Below, piece after piece: positions 1-8,544 of a stretch of DNA of 64,000 nt. The position numbers and the translations under genes were made by a program. A model generated the notes under the pieces. The model had not been told where the DNA came from and ran no database searches. It worked only from the letters and a program-made list of their open reading frames with translations. The stretch lies in contig JARUXA010000021.1 in assembly GCA_030433805.1 (NCBI GenBank), positions 20,938-84,937 of the forward strand. The letters are read 5' to 3'. Every line of letters begins with the position of its first letter. Positions within the stretch are counted from its first letter, which is position 1. This DNA is from Sphingomonas sp. PsM26. Its GTDB lineage: Bacteria; Pseudomonadota; Alphaproteobacteria; Sphingomonadales; Sphingomonadaceae.

Positions 1-22
1 GACACGAGAATGAGGCACGATA

Positions 23-919
23 ATGCGACACCCGGAATATCAGTATCTCGACCTGATCGAGCGCGTGCTCGACCATGGCGATGAGCGCGTCGATCGGACG
101 GGTGTTGGCACGCGGTCGATCTTCGGCGCGATGGTGCGGTTCGACCTGTCGGGCGGGCAGGTGCCGATCCTTACGACCAAGCGCGTTTACTGGAAGACCG
201 CGGTCAAGGAGATGCTGTGGTTCCTGACCGGCGGCACCAACATCCAGGCGCTGCTGCGCGACAACGTGCGGATCTGGACCGACTGGCCGCTGGCGACGTA
301 TCGCCGCGAGACGGGCGAGCAGATCGACCAGGAAACGTTCGAGCGCCGGATCGTCGAGGACGATGCCTTCGCCGCGCGCTGGGGGGAATTGGGGCCGGTG
401 TACGGCAAGCAATGGCGGCGCTGGCTCGGCACCGACGGGCAGGAACACGACCAGATCGCGACGCTCGTCGAGACGCTCCGCACCAATCCGGCGAGCCGCC
501 GGATGCTGTTTCACGCCTGGAACGTCGGCGAGCTGTCGGGGATGGCGCTGCCGCCGTGCCACATGGTGTATCAATATCATGTCACGTCGGACGGACGGCT
601 CAACTGTCTGATGTTCCAGCGATCGGTCGATTTGCTGCTGGGGGCGGCGTTCAATTACGTCGGGGCGACCGCGTTACAGTTGATGCTCGCGCAGCAGGCG
701 GGTCTGCAGCCCGGAGAGCTGGTGTGGGTTGCGGGGGATGCGCATCTGTATCTCAATCACCTCGACCAGGCGCGCGAACAGATCACGCGCACCCCGCATC
801 CCTTCCCGACGATGCGACTCGTCCGTCACGCCGACAGCATCGACAGCTACCGGATCGAGGACTTCGTGGTGGAGGGTTATGCGCCGCACGCCGCCATCAA
901 GGCGGACGTTGCGGTGTAA
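23..919 (+). CDS. thyA: Thymidylate synthase
   Basis: Makes dTMP from dUMP, using methylene-tetrahydrofolate as carbon donor and reductant; the dihydrofolate produced is recycled by FolA, whose gene lies at 43201. The 298-aa protein has the N-terminal RTGVGTRSIFG segment, the catalytic-cysteine motif ALPPCHMVYQ and the dUMP-binding QRSVDLLLGAAFN stretch. It carries the mid-protein insertion seen in the longer ThyA class rather than the 264-aa E. coli form. It is the last clear housekeeping gene before the photosynthesis cluster. Start chosen at the first ATG consistent with family N-termini. Confidence 0.97.
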   Translation: MRHPEYQYLDLIERVLDHGDERVDRTGVGTRSIFGAMVRFDLSGGQVPILTTKRVYWKTAVKEMLWFLTGGTNIQALLRDNVRIWTDWPLATYRRETGEQIDQETFERRIVEDDAFAARWGELGPVYGKQWRRWLGTDGQEHDQIATLVETLRTNPASRRMLFHAWNVGELSGMALPPCHMVYQYHVTSDGRLNCLMFQRSVDLLLGAAFNYVGATALQLMLAQQAGLQPGELVWVAGDAHLYLNHLDQAREQITRTPHPFPTMRLVRHADSIDSYRIEDFVVEGYAPHAAIKADVAV

Positions 920-929
920 AACATTGAGG

Positions 930-978
930 GACTGTCCTTTTTACGGGAATGGTCGTTCGTCAAAAACTATGGACAGTC
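930..978. promoter_or_regulatory. Inverted repeat with PpsR-like half sites upstream of cytochrome c
   Basis: Eight-bp arms GACTGTCC (930-937) and GGACAGTC (971-978) form a perfect inverted repeat in the thyA to cytochrome gap. Within it, CGTCAAAAACTATGGACA (958-975) matches TGT-N12-ACA with one mismatch in the first base. This resembles the exact PpsR sites elsewhere in the window, so the cytochrome gene may belong to the same regulon. Weak evidence because of the mismatch. Confidence 0.35.
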
Positions 979-1038
979 AGGGGCCGGTCGTGAGAAACAG
1001 GACTGCGGGAGAAGTCGTAACCGACCAATAGGAGCAGG

Positions 1039-1611
1039 ATGATGTATCGAGGATCGACAACGTCTTTCGGGACGTCTTTTGGACGATTGGGTTTGGGCCT
1101 TGCCTGTGCCGCGTTTGCGCTGAGCGCGTGTGGCAAGAAGGCGGAAACCACCGAAACCAGCACCACGACCACGACTGAGTCCACACCCGCCGCAACCGCG
1201 TCCACCGAAACGGCACCCGCCGCCGCGCCTGCTGCGGCAGCCGCCAAGGCCCCGGCCCCCGACAACACCGACACGATCTCGGGCGTCAAGCTGGCGGCCT
1301 ATACCGGCGATGCCGCCAAGGGCGCGACCGCGTTCGTCACGTGCAAGACGTGCCACGCGATCGAGGAAGGCGTGAACCGGATCGGGCCGTCGCTGCATGC
1401 AGTGGTCGGTCGTGCCGCGGGGACGATCCCCGGCTACACCTATTCCGCCGCCAACAAGAATAGCGGCATCACCTGGAGCGAAGACAAGCTGTTCCAGTAT
1501 CTCGAAAATCCCCAGCGCGTTGTGCCGGGCACCAAGATGAGCTTCGCGGGCTGGCCGACCGATCCGCAGAAGCGCGCGGACGTGATCGCCTATCTCAAGA
1601 CTTTGTCCTGA
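1039..1611 (+). CDS. Membrane-anchored (lipoprotein) class I cytochrome c
   Basis: A 190-aa c-type cytochrome that probably shuttles electrons at the periplasmic face of the membrane. Residues 1-31 form a lipoprotein signal peptide with lipobox LSAC (Cys31). Residues 35-75 are a low-complexity Thr/Ala/Pro/Glu tether. The globular domain has the heme site CKTCH (102-106) and a likely Met axial ligand at 167 (GTKMSF), as in cytochrome c2-type proteins. Its position at the PGC edge and a PpsR-like palindrome upstream suggest it may reduce PufC or link the bc1 complex to the reaction centre; that role is inference. Alternative: a respiratory cytochrome unrelated to photosynthesis. Confidence 0.9.
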   Translation: MMYRGSTTSFGTSFGRLGLGLACAAFALSACGKKAETTETSTTTTTESTPAATASTETAPAAAPAAAAAKAPAPDNTDTISGVKLAAYTGDAAKGATAFVTCKTCHAIEEGVNRIGPSLHAVVGRAAGTIPGYTYSAANKNSGITWSEDKLFQYLENPQRVVPGTKMSFAGWPTDPQKRADVIAYLKTLS

Positions 1612-1618
1612 TATGCAT

Positions 1619-1652
1619 CGACAGGGTCCGGCACGTTTGCCGGATCCTGTCG
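1619..1652. terminator. Hairpin between convergent genes
   Basis: A 15-bp stem with one mismatch (left arm CGACAGGGTCCGGCA, right arm TGCCGGATCCTGTCG) lies just after the cytochrome c stop codon and before the 3' end of the convergent operon. There is no long T tract, so termination is inferred from position and symmetry. Confidence 0.5.
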
Positions 1653-1672
1653 GCCAACCGACCTGACGTACC

Positions 1673-1933
1673 CTACCCCCGCCGTCGCGCAAGATCCGCG
1701 AGATGCGGCGGGAAGGACGCGGCAAGCGCAAGCGCGATCCAGGGCCAGGCAAGCCCCGCCAATGCCCACCGCAAAGCCAGCAGCATCAACGCCCCCGGCA
1801 ACAGACGCATCGTCGCATCCCACGCAGCCCACCCAAGCCGCCGGGTCAATATCCCCCATTCAATCAGCAGCACGGCCAGGATCAGGTCGACGGCATGGCC
1901 CTGCCCGAACAGCCAGAAACCGATCGCGTTCAG
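1673..1933 (-). CDS. Small hydrophobic protein downstream of tspO
   Basis: An open frame of about 86 codons whose translation is strongly hydrophobic, with two to three likely membrane segments (for example GHAVDLILAVLLIEWGIL and LPGALMLLALRWALAGLAW) and a basic C-terminus. No ATG is available at the 5' end; the frame could start at CTG, which overlaps the tspO stop as CTGA, or further in at a GTG. I do not recognise the family. It is the last gene of the ppaA-ppsR-bchG-bchP-tspO strand. The membrane-like composition argues for a real gene, but the missing start is a warning. Confidence 0.45.
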   Translation of the reverse strand: MNAIGFWLFGQGHAVDLILAVLLIEWGILTRRLGWAAWDATMRLLPGALMLLALRWALAGLAWPWIALALAASFPPHLADLARRRG

Positions 1934-2433
1934 CCGAACGGTCCGTTGAGCCGGACGATCGTCATCGTCAGATACCCGGCATAGGTCACCCAGGCGAGAT
2001 ACGGCAGCAATAACAGCGCAGTAGCGAACGAGCGGGGCCAGATGACGTAGATCCACGAGGCGATCGCGACCCACCACGCAACCGCCTCGACCATTGCCCA
2101 GTCCGGACGATGGAGCCGAAACAGCAACAGGCTCCACAGGATATTGAGGAACCCGTTGAGCGCGAACAGCCCGACCATCCATTCCGCCGCCGACTGGTTG
2201 GGCATCGCGCGCCACCCCGTCACCGCCGCGAGTGCGGTGCACAGATAGATCGCGGTCCACGCCGGACTCGAGATCCGCTCGGGGAGCGCCCAGTCGGGTT
2301 GGACGAGCGTGCGATACCACGGGTCGATGTCGGTGATCGTCGCGCCCATCGCGACCACCGCGACCGCGGCGACCGCGGCCATGCCGATCGGCAGGCCCCA
2401 GGACCGATGCACCACGGGCGCACGGACCTTCAT
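1930..2433 (-). CDS. tspO: TspO/MBR family tryptophan-rich sensory protein
   Basis: A 167-aa integral membrane protein of the TspO (CrtK, peripheral benzodiazepine receptor) family, which binds tetrapyrroles and in Rhodobacter represses photosynthesis genes under oxygen. Five membrane segments are visible, with family-typical Trp-rich stretches (VQPDWALPER, SSPAWTAIYL, FLNILWSLLLF) and a C-terminal TIVRLNGPFG. The ATG overlaps the bchP stop by 4 nt (ATGA), so it is translationally coupled to bchP. A second, interrupted tspO lies at the other end of the cluster (41858-42358), so this is the intact copy. Confidence 0.9.
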   Translation of the reverse strand: MKVRAPVVHRSWGLPIGMAAVAAVAVVAMGATITDIDPWYRTLVQPDWALPERISSPAWTAIYLCTALAAVTGWRAMPNQSAAEWMVGLFALNGFLNILWSLLLFRLHRPDWAMVEAVAWWVAIASWIYVIWPRSFATALLLLPYLAWVTYAGYLTMTIVRLNGPFG

Positions 2434-3614
2434 GCCGGGGCCAGCCCGAGCAGGTGCCGGACATCTTTCAGGAAGATACGAACATGCGCGATCGGCTTGG
2501 CGCGTACCAGCCGCTTGTTCATATAGGCGTCCCAGGTCAGCCGCTGGACGTCGGGATCCTCGCAGATCTTGACGAAGCGCTCGCGGCGCTTGTCGCTCGA
2601 ATACCAGAAATACTGCATCATCCCGAGGATCCAGAACACCCGGCCATGCTCGCGCATGAAGCGTTTGCGCGCGAGGCGCAGCGCGGACGCCTTTCCCGTC
2701 GCGAGAAACAGCGTCACCGCTTCGGCGGCGTGGCGCCCGCCGACCATCGCGTAATAGATCCCCTCGCCCGACGCCGGCGCGACCACGCCGGCGGCATCGC
2801 CCGCGACGATCACGTCGCGCCCATTGTCCCACCTACGCAGCGGCTTGAGCGGGATCGGCGCACCTTCGCGGCGAAGCGTCGCGCAAGCGTCGAGCCCGGT
2901 CTGGGTGCGGAGCGCGGCAATCTTGTCACGCAGCGCCAATCCTTTCTGCGCGCTACCGACGCCGATGCTCGCGGTGTCGCCGTGCGGGAATACCCAGGCG
3001 TAGAAATCGGGAGAATGCTTGCCCTGGTAGAAGACGTCGCACCGCGCGCGATCATAGTCCGCGCTCCCCTGCGGTGGTGACGCGACGATCTCGTGATAGG
3101 CGAAGACGTAGCGCATCTTGTCCGCGCCCTTGAGTTCGGCGCGCGCCACGCCCGAGCGCGCACCGTCCGCGCCGATCACCACGCGCGCGGTGACACGGTG
3201 TTCGGGCTCGCCGCGATCGGTCCGATAGACCACGACCGCGCGGCCCTCCGCATCGCGTTCGATCCGCTCGAACGTGCCGTTACGGCGTTCCGCCCCGGCA
3301 AGCGCGGCGCGGGCGCGGAGCCATTCGTCGAACGTCTCGCGATCGACCAGCCCGACGAAGCCGTCGCCGACCGGCATGTCGACGGTCTTGGCGGAGGGCG
3401 CGACCATTCGTGCCATCGTCGCCTTGCCGACCAGCAGATGCTCGGGAATCGCGAAATCGGCGATCGCGCGCGGCGGGATCGCGCCGCCGCACGGCTTGAT
3501 CCGGCCCGCACGGTCGAGCAGCAACACCGAATGCCCGGCGCGTGCCAGATCGGTCGCGGCAGTCGCGCCCGACGGCCCCCCACCAACCACGATACAGTCG
3601 TATGCAGCGTTCAC
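2430..3614 (-). CDS. bchP: Geranylgeranyl diphosphate/bacteriochlorophyll reductase
   Basis: Reduces the geranylgeranyl tail of bacteriochlorophyll to phytyl, the last step of pigment synthesis. The 394-aa flavoprotein starts with a Rossmann FAD motif (VVGGGPSGATAATDLARAG, residues 9-27) followed by IKPCGGAIPP, typical of BchP/ChlP, and has the second FAD motif IVAGDAAGVVAPASGEGI. It overlaps the upstream PucC-like gene by 4 nt and tspO by 4 nt, in the order bchG, PucC-like, bchP known from other PGCs. Confidence 0.95.
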   Translation of the reverse strand: MNAAYDCIVVGGGPSGATAATDLARAGHSVLLLDRAGRIKPCGGAIPPRAIADFAIPEHLLVGKATMARMVAPSAKTVDMPVGDGFVGLVDRETFDEWLRARAALAGAERRNGTFERIERDAEGRAVVVYRTDRGEPEHRVTARVVIGADGARSGVARAELKGADKMRYVFAYHEIVASPPQGSADYDRARCDVFYQGKHSPDFYAWVFPHGDTASIGVGSAQKGLALRDKIAALRTQTGLDACATLRREGAPIPLKPLRRWDNGRDVIVAGDAAGVVAPASGEGIYYAMVGGRHAAEAVTLFLATGKASALRLARKRFMREHGRVFWILGMMQYFWYSSDKRRERFVKICEDPDVQRLTWDAYMNKRLVRAKPIAHVRIFLKDVRHLLGLAPA

Positions 3615-4948
3615 AGCACAACCTCCCGATCGAAATGGACTTCACGTAGCGGCGGGCGAAGCGCCCGCACCGCCGCGGCTAGGAACAGCAGAGCCTCCGC
3701 CCCGAAAACGAGCATGAATGTCTGCGGCAGCGATCCGGTAAGCGCGCGTCCCGCATCGACCGCGACCGCGCCGGTCAATCCGCCAAGCCCGAACGCGATC
3801 GCCTGCGCCGCACCCCAGATGCCCATGCGGATGCCCGCACTATGCGTTCCGGTCGCTCCGCCATCCGCGAGCGCCATCATCGCGCCGATCGCGGCAACCG
3901 CAAACACGCCATTGGCGAACCCCAGCGCGAAGATGTTGGCGAGGATCGGCCATCCCGGACCGACCCGCGCCGCCATCACCAGCCCACACAAGGCGACCGC
4001 AGACCCGACGCATCCCCCGACGATCCAGTGCCGCATCCCCCCGCTGGCACGACCGCCGAACCCGCTGCCCGCGATTCCGGTGAGGATCATCCCGAGCAGG
4101 ACCCCGCCATGCTGGATGCCCGAAACCTGGGTCGACTGGCCCGGTGTCAGCCCGAAACGCAATCCGGTAAAGGGTTCGAGGATCAGATCCTGCATCGCAT
4201 AGGCGAGCATCGACAGGAAAACGAAGCCCGTGAAGCGGCGCGCCTCGGTGTCCGCCCACAAAGCGCGCAAGGCATCGCCGAAAGACGGATCGCCCGACGG
4301 AGGCGTCGACATTAGATCGAAGCGATCGACCGGGTCCGGTGCGCCACGCTCGACACCGCGCACTGCCAATGTTGCGGCCAGCACCGCACCGGCCGCCACG
4401 CCCGCAACGACCTGCAGCAAGCGACCAAAGGAGAAGGGATCGAGCAACGCCCCCGCGCCCGCCGCCGACAGCGCGATCCCGGCCACCATCATGATCCAGG
4501 TCACCGCTGCCGCCGCCGCGCGGCGCTCAGGCGCGACATGGCTGGCGAGCAGCGCGAGCAGCGACGTGCCCGCCGCCCCCACACCCGCACCGATCATCGC
4601 AAACGCGAGCACCGCGAGCGCATAGCCAAGCGTGGCCCCGCCCGTAATCACGCCCAGCGCCCAGACCGCGACGATCGCGCCCGCTGCCAGCATCGCCATG
4701 CCGGCGATGATCCACGGCGTCCGTCGGCGTCCGCGGTCGGATCCGTGGCCCCACACCGGCCGCGACAACTGGACCGCATAATGCCACGCGACCAGTCCAG
4801 CGGGCAGCGCGGCGGGCAACGCATATTCGACCACCATGACTCGGTTGAGCAGCGACGTCGCCAGCATCACAATCGCACCGATCGCGGCCTGCACCACGCC
4901 GAGGCGAACGATCCCGACCCAGCCAAGCGCGGGGATCGGCGACCGCAT
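3611..4948 (-). CDS. PucC-family (BCD) MFS transporter between bchG and bchP
   Basis: A 445-aa, 12-segment major-facilitator protein of the PucC/LhaA group, which is thought to move or hold bacteriochlorophyll during light-harvesting complex assembly. Family marks include LLNRVMVVEYALPA near the N-terminus, a charged loop SDRGRRRTPWI, and LSMLAYAMQDLILEPFTGLRFG in the second half. Known as orf428 or bch2 in other clusters. Start: ATG at 4948 with a GGGG Shine-Dalgarno 8 nt upstream; a GTG at 4954 that overlaps the bchG stop is possible but has the ribosome site too close. It is a paralogue of lhaA (17385). Confidence 0.88.
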   Translation of the reverse strand: MRSPIPALGWVGIVRLGVVQAAIGAIVMLATSLLNRVMVVEYALPAALPAGLVAWHYAVQLSRPVWGHGSDRGRRRTPWIIAGMAMLAAGAIVAVWALGVITGGATLGYALAVLAFAMIGAGVGAAGTSLLALLASHVAPERRAAAAAVTWIMMVAGIALSAAGAGALLDPFSFGRLLQVVAGVAAGAVLAATLAVRGVERGAPDPVDRFDLMSTPPSGDPSFGDALRALWADTEARRFTGFVFLSMLAYAMQDLILEPFTGLRFGLTPGQSTQVSGIQHGGVLLGMILTGIAGSGFGGRASGGMRHWIVGGCVGSAVALCGLVMAARVGPGWPILANIFALGFANGVFAVAAIGAMMALADGGATGTHSAGIRMGIWGAAQAIAFGLGGLTGAVAVDAGRALTGSLPQTFMLVFGAEALLFLAAAVRALRPPLREVHFDREVVL

Positions 4949-4950
4949 CG

Positions 4951-5862
4951 TCACAACCCCAACACCCGCCCGAGCCCGAAGGCCGACGCCAGCATTCCGA
5001 GCACGTAGAGGCTCGTCCCCGTCGCATTGTACCACGGTGTCTGTCGCACCGGATCGCGTAGCAGGCGCGGCATCAGCGCGCCTTGCCCGACAAGCAGCGC
5101 GGCAACGACCGCGGCGACGAGCATATGGCCCCACGCCCAGAGCAACAGGACGACCGCGATTTGCGGCACGGCCATCACCACGCACGCAATCCGCGCTGCG
5201 GGACCGACCCCGAGCGTCGCGGGCAGCGACCGGATCCCCATCGCCCGATCCCCGGCAACTGCCTTGAAATCGTTGAGCGTCATGATGCCGAACGCACCCG
5301 CGCTGTACAGGCCGAGAATGACCAGGATACGCCAGCCCGGCAAGGCCCCGGCCATGACGCTCGCCCCCGTGAACCAGGTCAGCCCTTCATAGGTCAGCGC
5401 GACCGCGCCCGGCCCCCAGACGCCGCTCATCTTCAACCGGAAGGGCGGCGCGCTGTACGCCCAGGCGAACAGCAGGCCGACGCAGGTGGCCGCGAATACC
5501 CAGGGTCCGGTCACGGCAGCCACCCCGAGCGCGAGCGCGGTGCCCACAATCGCGATCCACAGTCCCCATCGTCCGCCAATGCGACCCGACGGGATCGGGC
5601 GTCCGGGTTCGTTGATCGCATCGACATGCCGGTCGAACCAGTCGTTGACCGCCTGGCTCGTCCCGCAGACGAGCGGGCCGACCAGCAACACCCCGGCGAT
5701 CAGGAAAGGAGCGCGGCTCGCCACCGGAACACCCGAGGATACGACCCCGCACAGGAACGCCCAGATCGGCGGAAACCATGTGATCGGCTTGAGCAATTCG
5801 ACGATGTCGCGCAGCCGCGGAACGGATGGAGATGCCAGCGGAGGAGTCGCCACGCGTGCCAT
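4951..5862 (-). CDS. bchG: Bacteriochlorophyll a synthase
   Basis: Attaches geranylgeranyl diphosphate to bacteriochlorophyllide a in the membrane. The 303-aa protein is a UbiA-type prenyltransferase with many membrane segments and the conserved Asp-rich motif NDWFDRHVDAINEPGRPIPSG (around residues 75-95), whose INEPGRPIPSG part is typical of ChlG/BchG. It lies 65 nt downstream of ppsR and leads directly into the PucC-like gene and bchP. Confidence 0.96.
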   Translation of the reverse strand: MARVATPPLASPSVPRLRDIVELLKPITWFPPIWAFLCGVVSSGVPVASRAPFLIAGVLLVGPLVCGTSQAVNDWFDRHVDAINEPGRPIPSGRIGGRWGLWIAIVGTALALGVAAVTGPWVFAATCVGLLFAWAYSAPPFRLKMSGVWGPGAVALTYEGLTWFTGASVMAGALPGWRILVILGLYSAGAFGIMTLNDFKAVAGDRAMGIRSLPATLGVGPAARIACVVMAVPQIAVVLLLWAWGHMLVAAVVAALLVGQGALMPRLLRDPVRQTPWYNATGTSLYVLGMLASAFGLGRVLGL

Positions 5863-5901
5863 GGCCGGAAGCTAATATGGACACACCGTAGCGTCAAACG
5901 G

Positions 5902-5933
5902 AATTGACGACTTGCAGATGGTGGCTGTCAATT
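5902..5933. promoter_or_regulatory. Inverted repeat between ppsR and bchG
   Basis: Perfect 7-bp arms AATTGAC (5902-5908) and GTCAATT (5927-5933) are separated by 18 bp, overlapping the ppsR stop codon and lying upstream of bchG. The half sequences resemble the GTCA/TGAC halves of PpsR sites, but the spacing is not TGT-N12-ACA. It could be a regulator site for bchG or a weak stem-loop. Confidence 0.3.
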
Positions 5934-7352
5934 GTCTCCGGACACCAGATTGCCCAGCCCGTGCCGGTGGAGCTTGGAATAAAGGCTCTGCCGGCTGATC
6001 CCGAGGATCTCGGCGGCCGATGCGCGATTGTCCGACGTGTAGGCGAGCGCGGCCTCGATACAGAGCCGCTCGATCAGATCGGTCGATTCGCGCACGATGT
6101 CCTTCATCGACATGCGCCCGACCAGTTCGGTCAGTTGCTCGACCGAACGCGGCAGATCCCGCTCCGTCGTGGGAACGCTGCGCAACCGGCGCGCGACGTT
6201 GCGGATCGTGAAACCGTAGCACTGCCCTTCGCCCTTTGGCGCGACGACGCCCGAAATCTCGATCTCTTCCTGCCCGCCGCCTGCGCCACGCAGGATCGTC
6301 GCGACGTTGCGGACGACCCCATGCTCGCGGAGTTGCCCGATGATCAGGTCAAGGTCGATCCCCGGCCGCCCGAGCCATGTCGCAAGCGGCGCGCCGACAA
6401 CCCGCGCGACCGACGCGGCGCCCGCCAGCTCGACGAACGCCGCATTGGCGGTCAGGACATCGAGCGCCGCGTCGACCAGGACGAACGCATCGGGCATATG
6501 CTCGATCACGTCCGCCATCGACGTGGCATGGTCCGCCGCCTCGGTCGGGGATTGCGTGGGGAGCAGCCGGACGAGCAACAAGGCCGCGCGCCCCTGACGG
6601 AACAGGCGCGCCGACACCGCGACGGACTGACCGCCCGCCAAACGCACCGAAATCGGCGAAAGGTCGTCGCTTGCCCCTGCCGCACCAAGGTGCGCGATCA
6701 GTTCCTCGCGGTCGGCGGCGTCGACGATCGCGCCGATCGGCTGGTCGGTCAGCGCATCGACCTTCGCGCCGATGAGTTGTGCGGCGGCCGGGTTGATCTC
6801 GCGGACACGGCGACTCGCGGCATCGACGATCAGGACCGGTTCGGTGCCGAGGTCGAACAACAGGCGATACCGCGCCTCCGCCTGACGCAGCTTGATGTAA
6901 TCGCGCTCGAGCGATTGCTGGGTCTGCAGCAATCGTTGCTGCATCGCCGCGGTCGCGCGCATGTCGCGCCCGATCGCGATCGCCCCGCCCTGCGACAGTT
7001 GCATGACCAGATACCGGACGGGAACGTCGCCGCCATGCGTGGGGTGGTTGACTTGACGCCAGCGCGCCGGTTCGGTCCCTGCGCTATCCGCAAGCATCTG
7101 CGCGACCTTGGCCTTGCTTTCGGTCGTGACGGTATCGAGCCAGGTCTGGCCGATCCAGTCGCCGAACCCCTGTGCCACCAGATCGGCGTTGCTGATCGCG
7201 ATGTCGCGGATCACGCCGCCGGAATCGATCACCAGCGAAATGTCGCCTGCGGACGCAAGCAAGGATGCGGCGACGTCGGGCGCAAGGCTGCTCGCGACAG
7301 CGTCCGGGCTGGAAAAGGCATGCGGGGCGAAGAGGATGGGACGATCGTTCAT
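5928..7352 (-). CDS. ppsR: Photosynthesis transcriptional repressor PpsR/CrtJ
   Basis: Represses bch, crt and other PGC genes under oxygen by binding TGT-N12-ACA palindromes, of which several exact copies occur in this window. The 474-aa protein has an N-terminal PAS-like region (about 30-140), a linker helix rich in Gln (about 135-160), PAS domains around 160-270 and 285-400, and a C-terminal Fis-type helix-turn-helix (NRASAAEILGISRQSLYSKL, about 445-465). Only two cysteines are seen: one in GQCYGF and one just before the helix-turn-helix (ERLCIEAAL), the latter at the redox-sensing position known in CrtJ. The other CrtJ-type cysteine in the linker is not seen, so redox control may differ. 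Confidence 0.95.
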   Translation of the reverse strand: MNDRPILFAPHAFSSPDAVASSLAPDVAASLLASAGDISLVIDSGGVIRDIAISNADLVAQGFGDWIGQTWLDTVTTESKAKVAQMLADSAGTEPARWRQVNHPTHGGDVPVRYLVMQLSQGGAIAIGRDMRATAAMQQRLLQTQQSLERDYIKLRQAEARYRLLFDLGTEPVLIVDAASRRVREINPAAAQLIGAKVDALTDQPIGAIVDAADREELIAHLGAAGASDDLSPISVRLAGGQSVAVSARLFRQGRAALLLVRLLPTQSPTEAADHATSMADVIEHMPDAFVLVDAALDVLTANAAFVELAGAASVARVVGAPLATWLGRPGIDLDLIIGQLREHGVVRNVATILRGAGGGQEEIEISGVVAPKGEGQCYGFTIRNVARRLRSVPTTERDLPRSVEQLTELVGRMSMKDIVRESTDLIERLCIEAALAYTSDNRASAAEILGISRQSLYSKLHRHGLGNLVSGDN

Positions 7353-7418
7353 CGACGAACAACTTGCTCCTGCAATAGGTGTCGCGGTTCGTACCCTGCC
7401 CGCGAAACCCGATCGGGA

Positions 7419-8333
7419 TCAACCGGTCATAGCCGAAACCGCCTCCCGCGCGACCGCATCGACCAGTGCCCCGGCGACGCGAACCGCGACCCTTGCGTCG
7501 GGTGCTGTCCCGTCCGCGCCGACCGCGGCGGCAAGGTCCGCATTCTGGGCGAAGACCCTTCCGCCGACCATCACACAAATCCGGGGATTTCTGGACGAGG
7601 CCCGCACGGCGCGGACGATCGAGGGCAAGGGGGCGATATGGCAGTCGCAAGTGATCGTCAATCCAATCAGATCGAACGCGTCCTGGCGAACGTGCCGCAA
7701 CAAGTCCTCGGTCGTCGCTTCGTTGAGGCGATCGGTGATCCACCCGTTCGCGCAGAACATCTCGTCGATCACCACCGTGCCGAAACTATGCTGATCGCCC
7801 TCGAGCGACGCGAACAATGCGCGGCGAACGTGCTGGTCCCCGTGCACCGTCTTGGCGGGACAGCCCGACAGTTCATGGACCACTTCCTGCAACCGCCACA
7901 GGCCCATCGTCACGTCGACGAAGTCGCAACGGTCGTCGTCCCACAATTCGCCGAGGTGGCGTGCCGCCGGGGCGAGCAGGTCGACCAGCAGCGTCTCGAA
8001 CGACACCCCGCGCGCGACGAGCCCCTCGACATATTGCAGCAGCTCATCCGCCTCTACGTGCAACGCGAGCGGGGCGAACGCCTCGACTTCGGCCCGTGAG
8101 ATGGTCGCGTCCGGTTCGGCCGGGACCACGGCTTGCGGTTCACCGGCATGCGCGACCAGCAACCGCGGGATGATCTCGCATTCGATCAGGCGGCTCAACG
8201 ACCGGGCCTGCTCGCTGACGGCGTTGCGCTGTCGGTCGGCGGCGGTAGGACCGCTCAACGTACGGCTCAGCTCCGGATCGGGCCACCCCCCGTTGTTTCG
8301 GAAGAAATGTTCAATTCCGGTAAGCGAAGTCAT
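7419..8333 (-). CDS. ppaA: PpaA/AerR-type cobalamin-binding photosynthesis regulator
   Basis: Antirepressor partner of PpsR; in Rhodobacter the family binds cobalamin and senses light and oxygen. The 304-aa protein has a helical N-terminal half and a B12-binding-like C-terminal half (GDQHSFGTVVIDEMF, then DLIGLTITCDCHI and VMVGGRVFAQN). Start chosen at ATG 8333 because of a strong GGAGGGGGT ribosome site 5 nt upstream; the frame stays open further upstream but runs through the bchF promoter region. Encoded directly upstream of ppsR on the same strand, a conserved pairing. Confidence 0.9.
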   Translation of the reverse strand: MTSLTGIEHFFRNNGGWPDPELSRTLSGPTAADRQRNAVSEQARSLSRLIECEIIPRLLVAHAGEPQAVVPAEPDATISRAEVEAFAPLALHVEADELLQYVEGLVARGVSFETLLVDLLAPAARHLGELWDDDRCDFVDVTMGLWRLQEVVHELSGCPAKTVHGDQHVRRALFASLEGDQHSFGTVVIDEMFCANGWITDRLNEATTEDLLRHVRQDAFDLIGLTITCDCHIAPLPSIVRAVRASSRNPRICVMVGGRVFAQNADLAAAVGADGTAPDARVAVRVAGALVDAVAREAVSAMTG

Positions 8334-8479
8334 CCTGACCCCCTCCGGCCTGGTTGAACATGCGAAGCGGTCGAACCCGCCATATTTGGCTAGCCCGGCG
8401 ACTCGCATCGTATCCCTCTCGAAACGACCTTGCAACGGACAAACGATGCTGCAGCACAGCATGTGTCTTTGTTTCTTTA

Positions 8480-8497
8480 CGTCAAGACAGGTTGACA
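8480..8497. promoter_or_regulatory. Probable PpsR binding site between ppaA and bchF
   Basis: CGTCAAGACAGGTTGACA matches TGT-N12-ACA except for the first base and contains a perfect GTCAA-N6-TTGAC palindrome (8481-8496). It lies midway in the 211-bp divergent region, 48 bp before the bchF start, so it can act on the bchF superoperon and on ppaA. Confidence 0.55.
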
Positions 8498-8544
8498 CTT
8501 TTGGGGCTGTGGCTTTACGTTGCGCAGCGAGAGGCGAGGCAACC

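Noticed and set aside
4949..5185. Long N-terminal extension of the PucC-like protein upstream of 4948
   Set aside because: That region is the shadow of bchG; ATG 4948 has a proper ribosome site and matches the family N-terminus.
8464..8481. TGTCTTTGTTTCTTTACG as the PpsR site before bchF
   Set aside because: It matches TGT-N12-AC only in part and lacks symmetry; the neighbouring 8480-8497 sequence has a perfect GTCAA/TTGAC palindrome.
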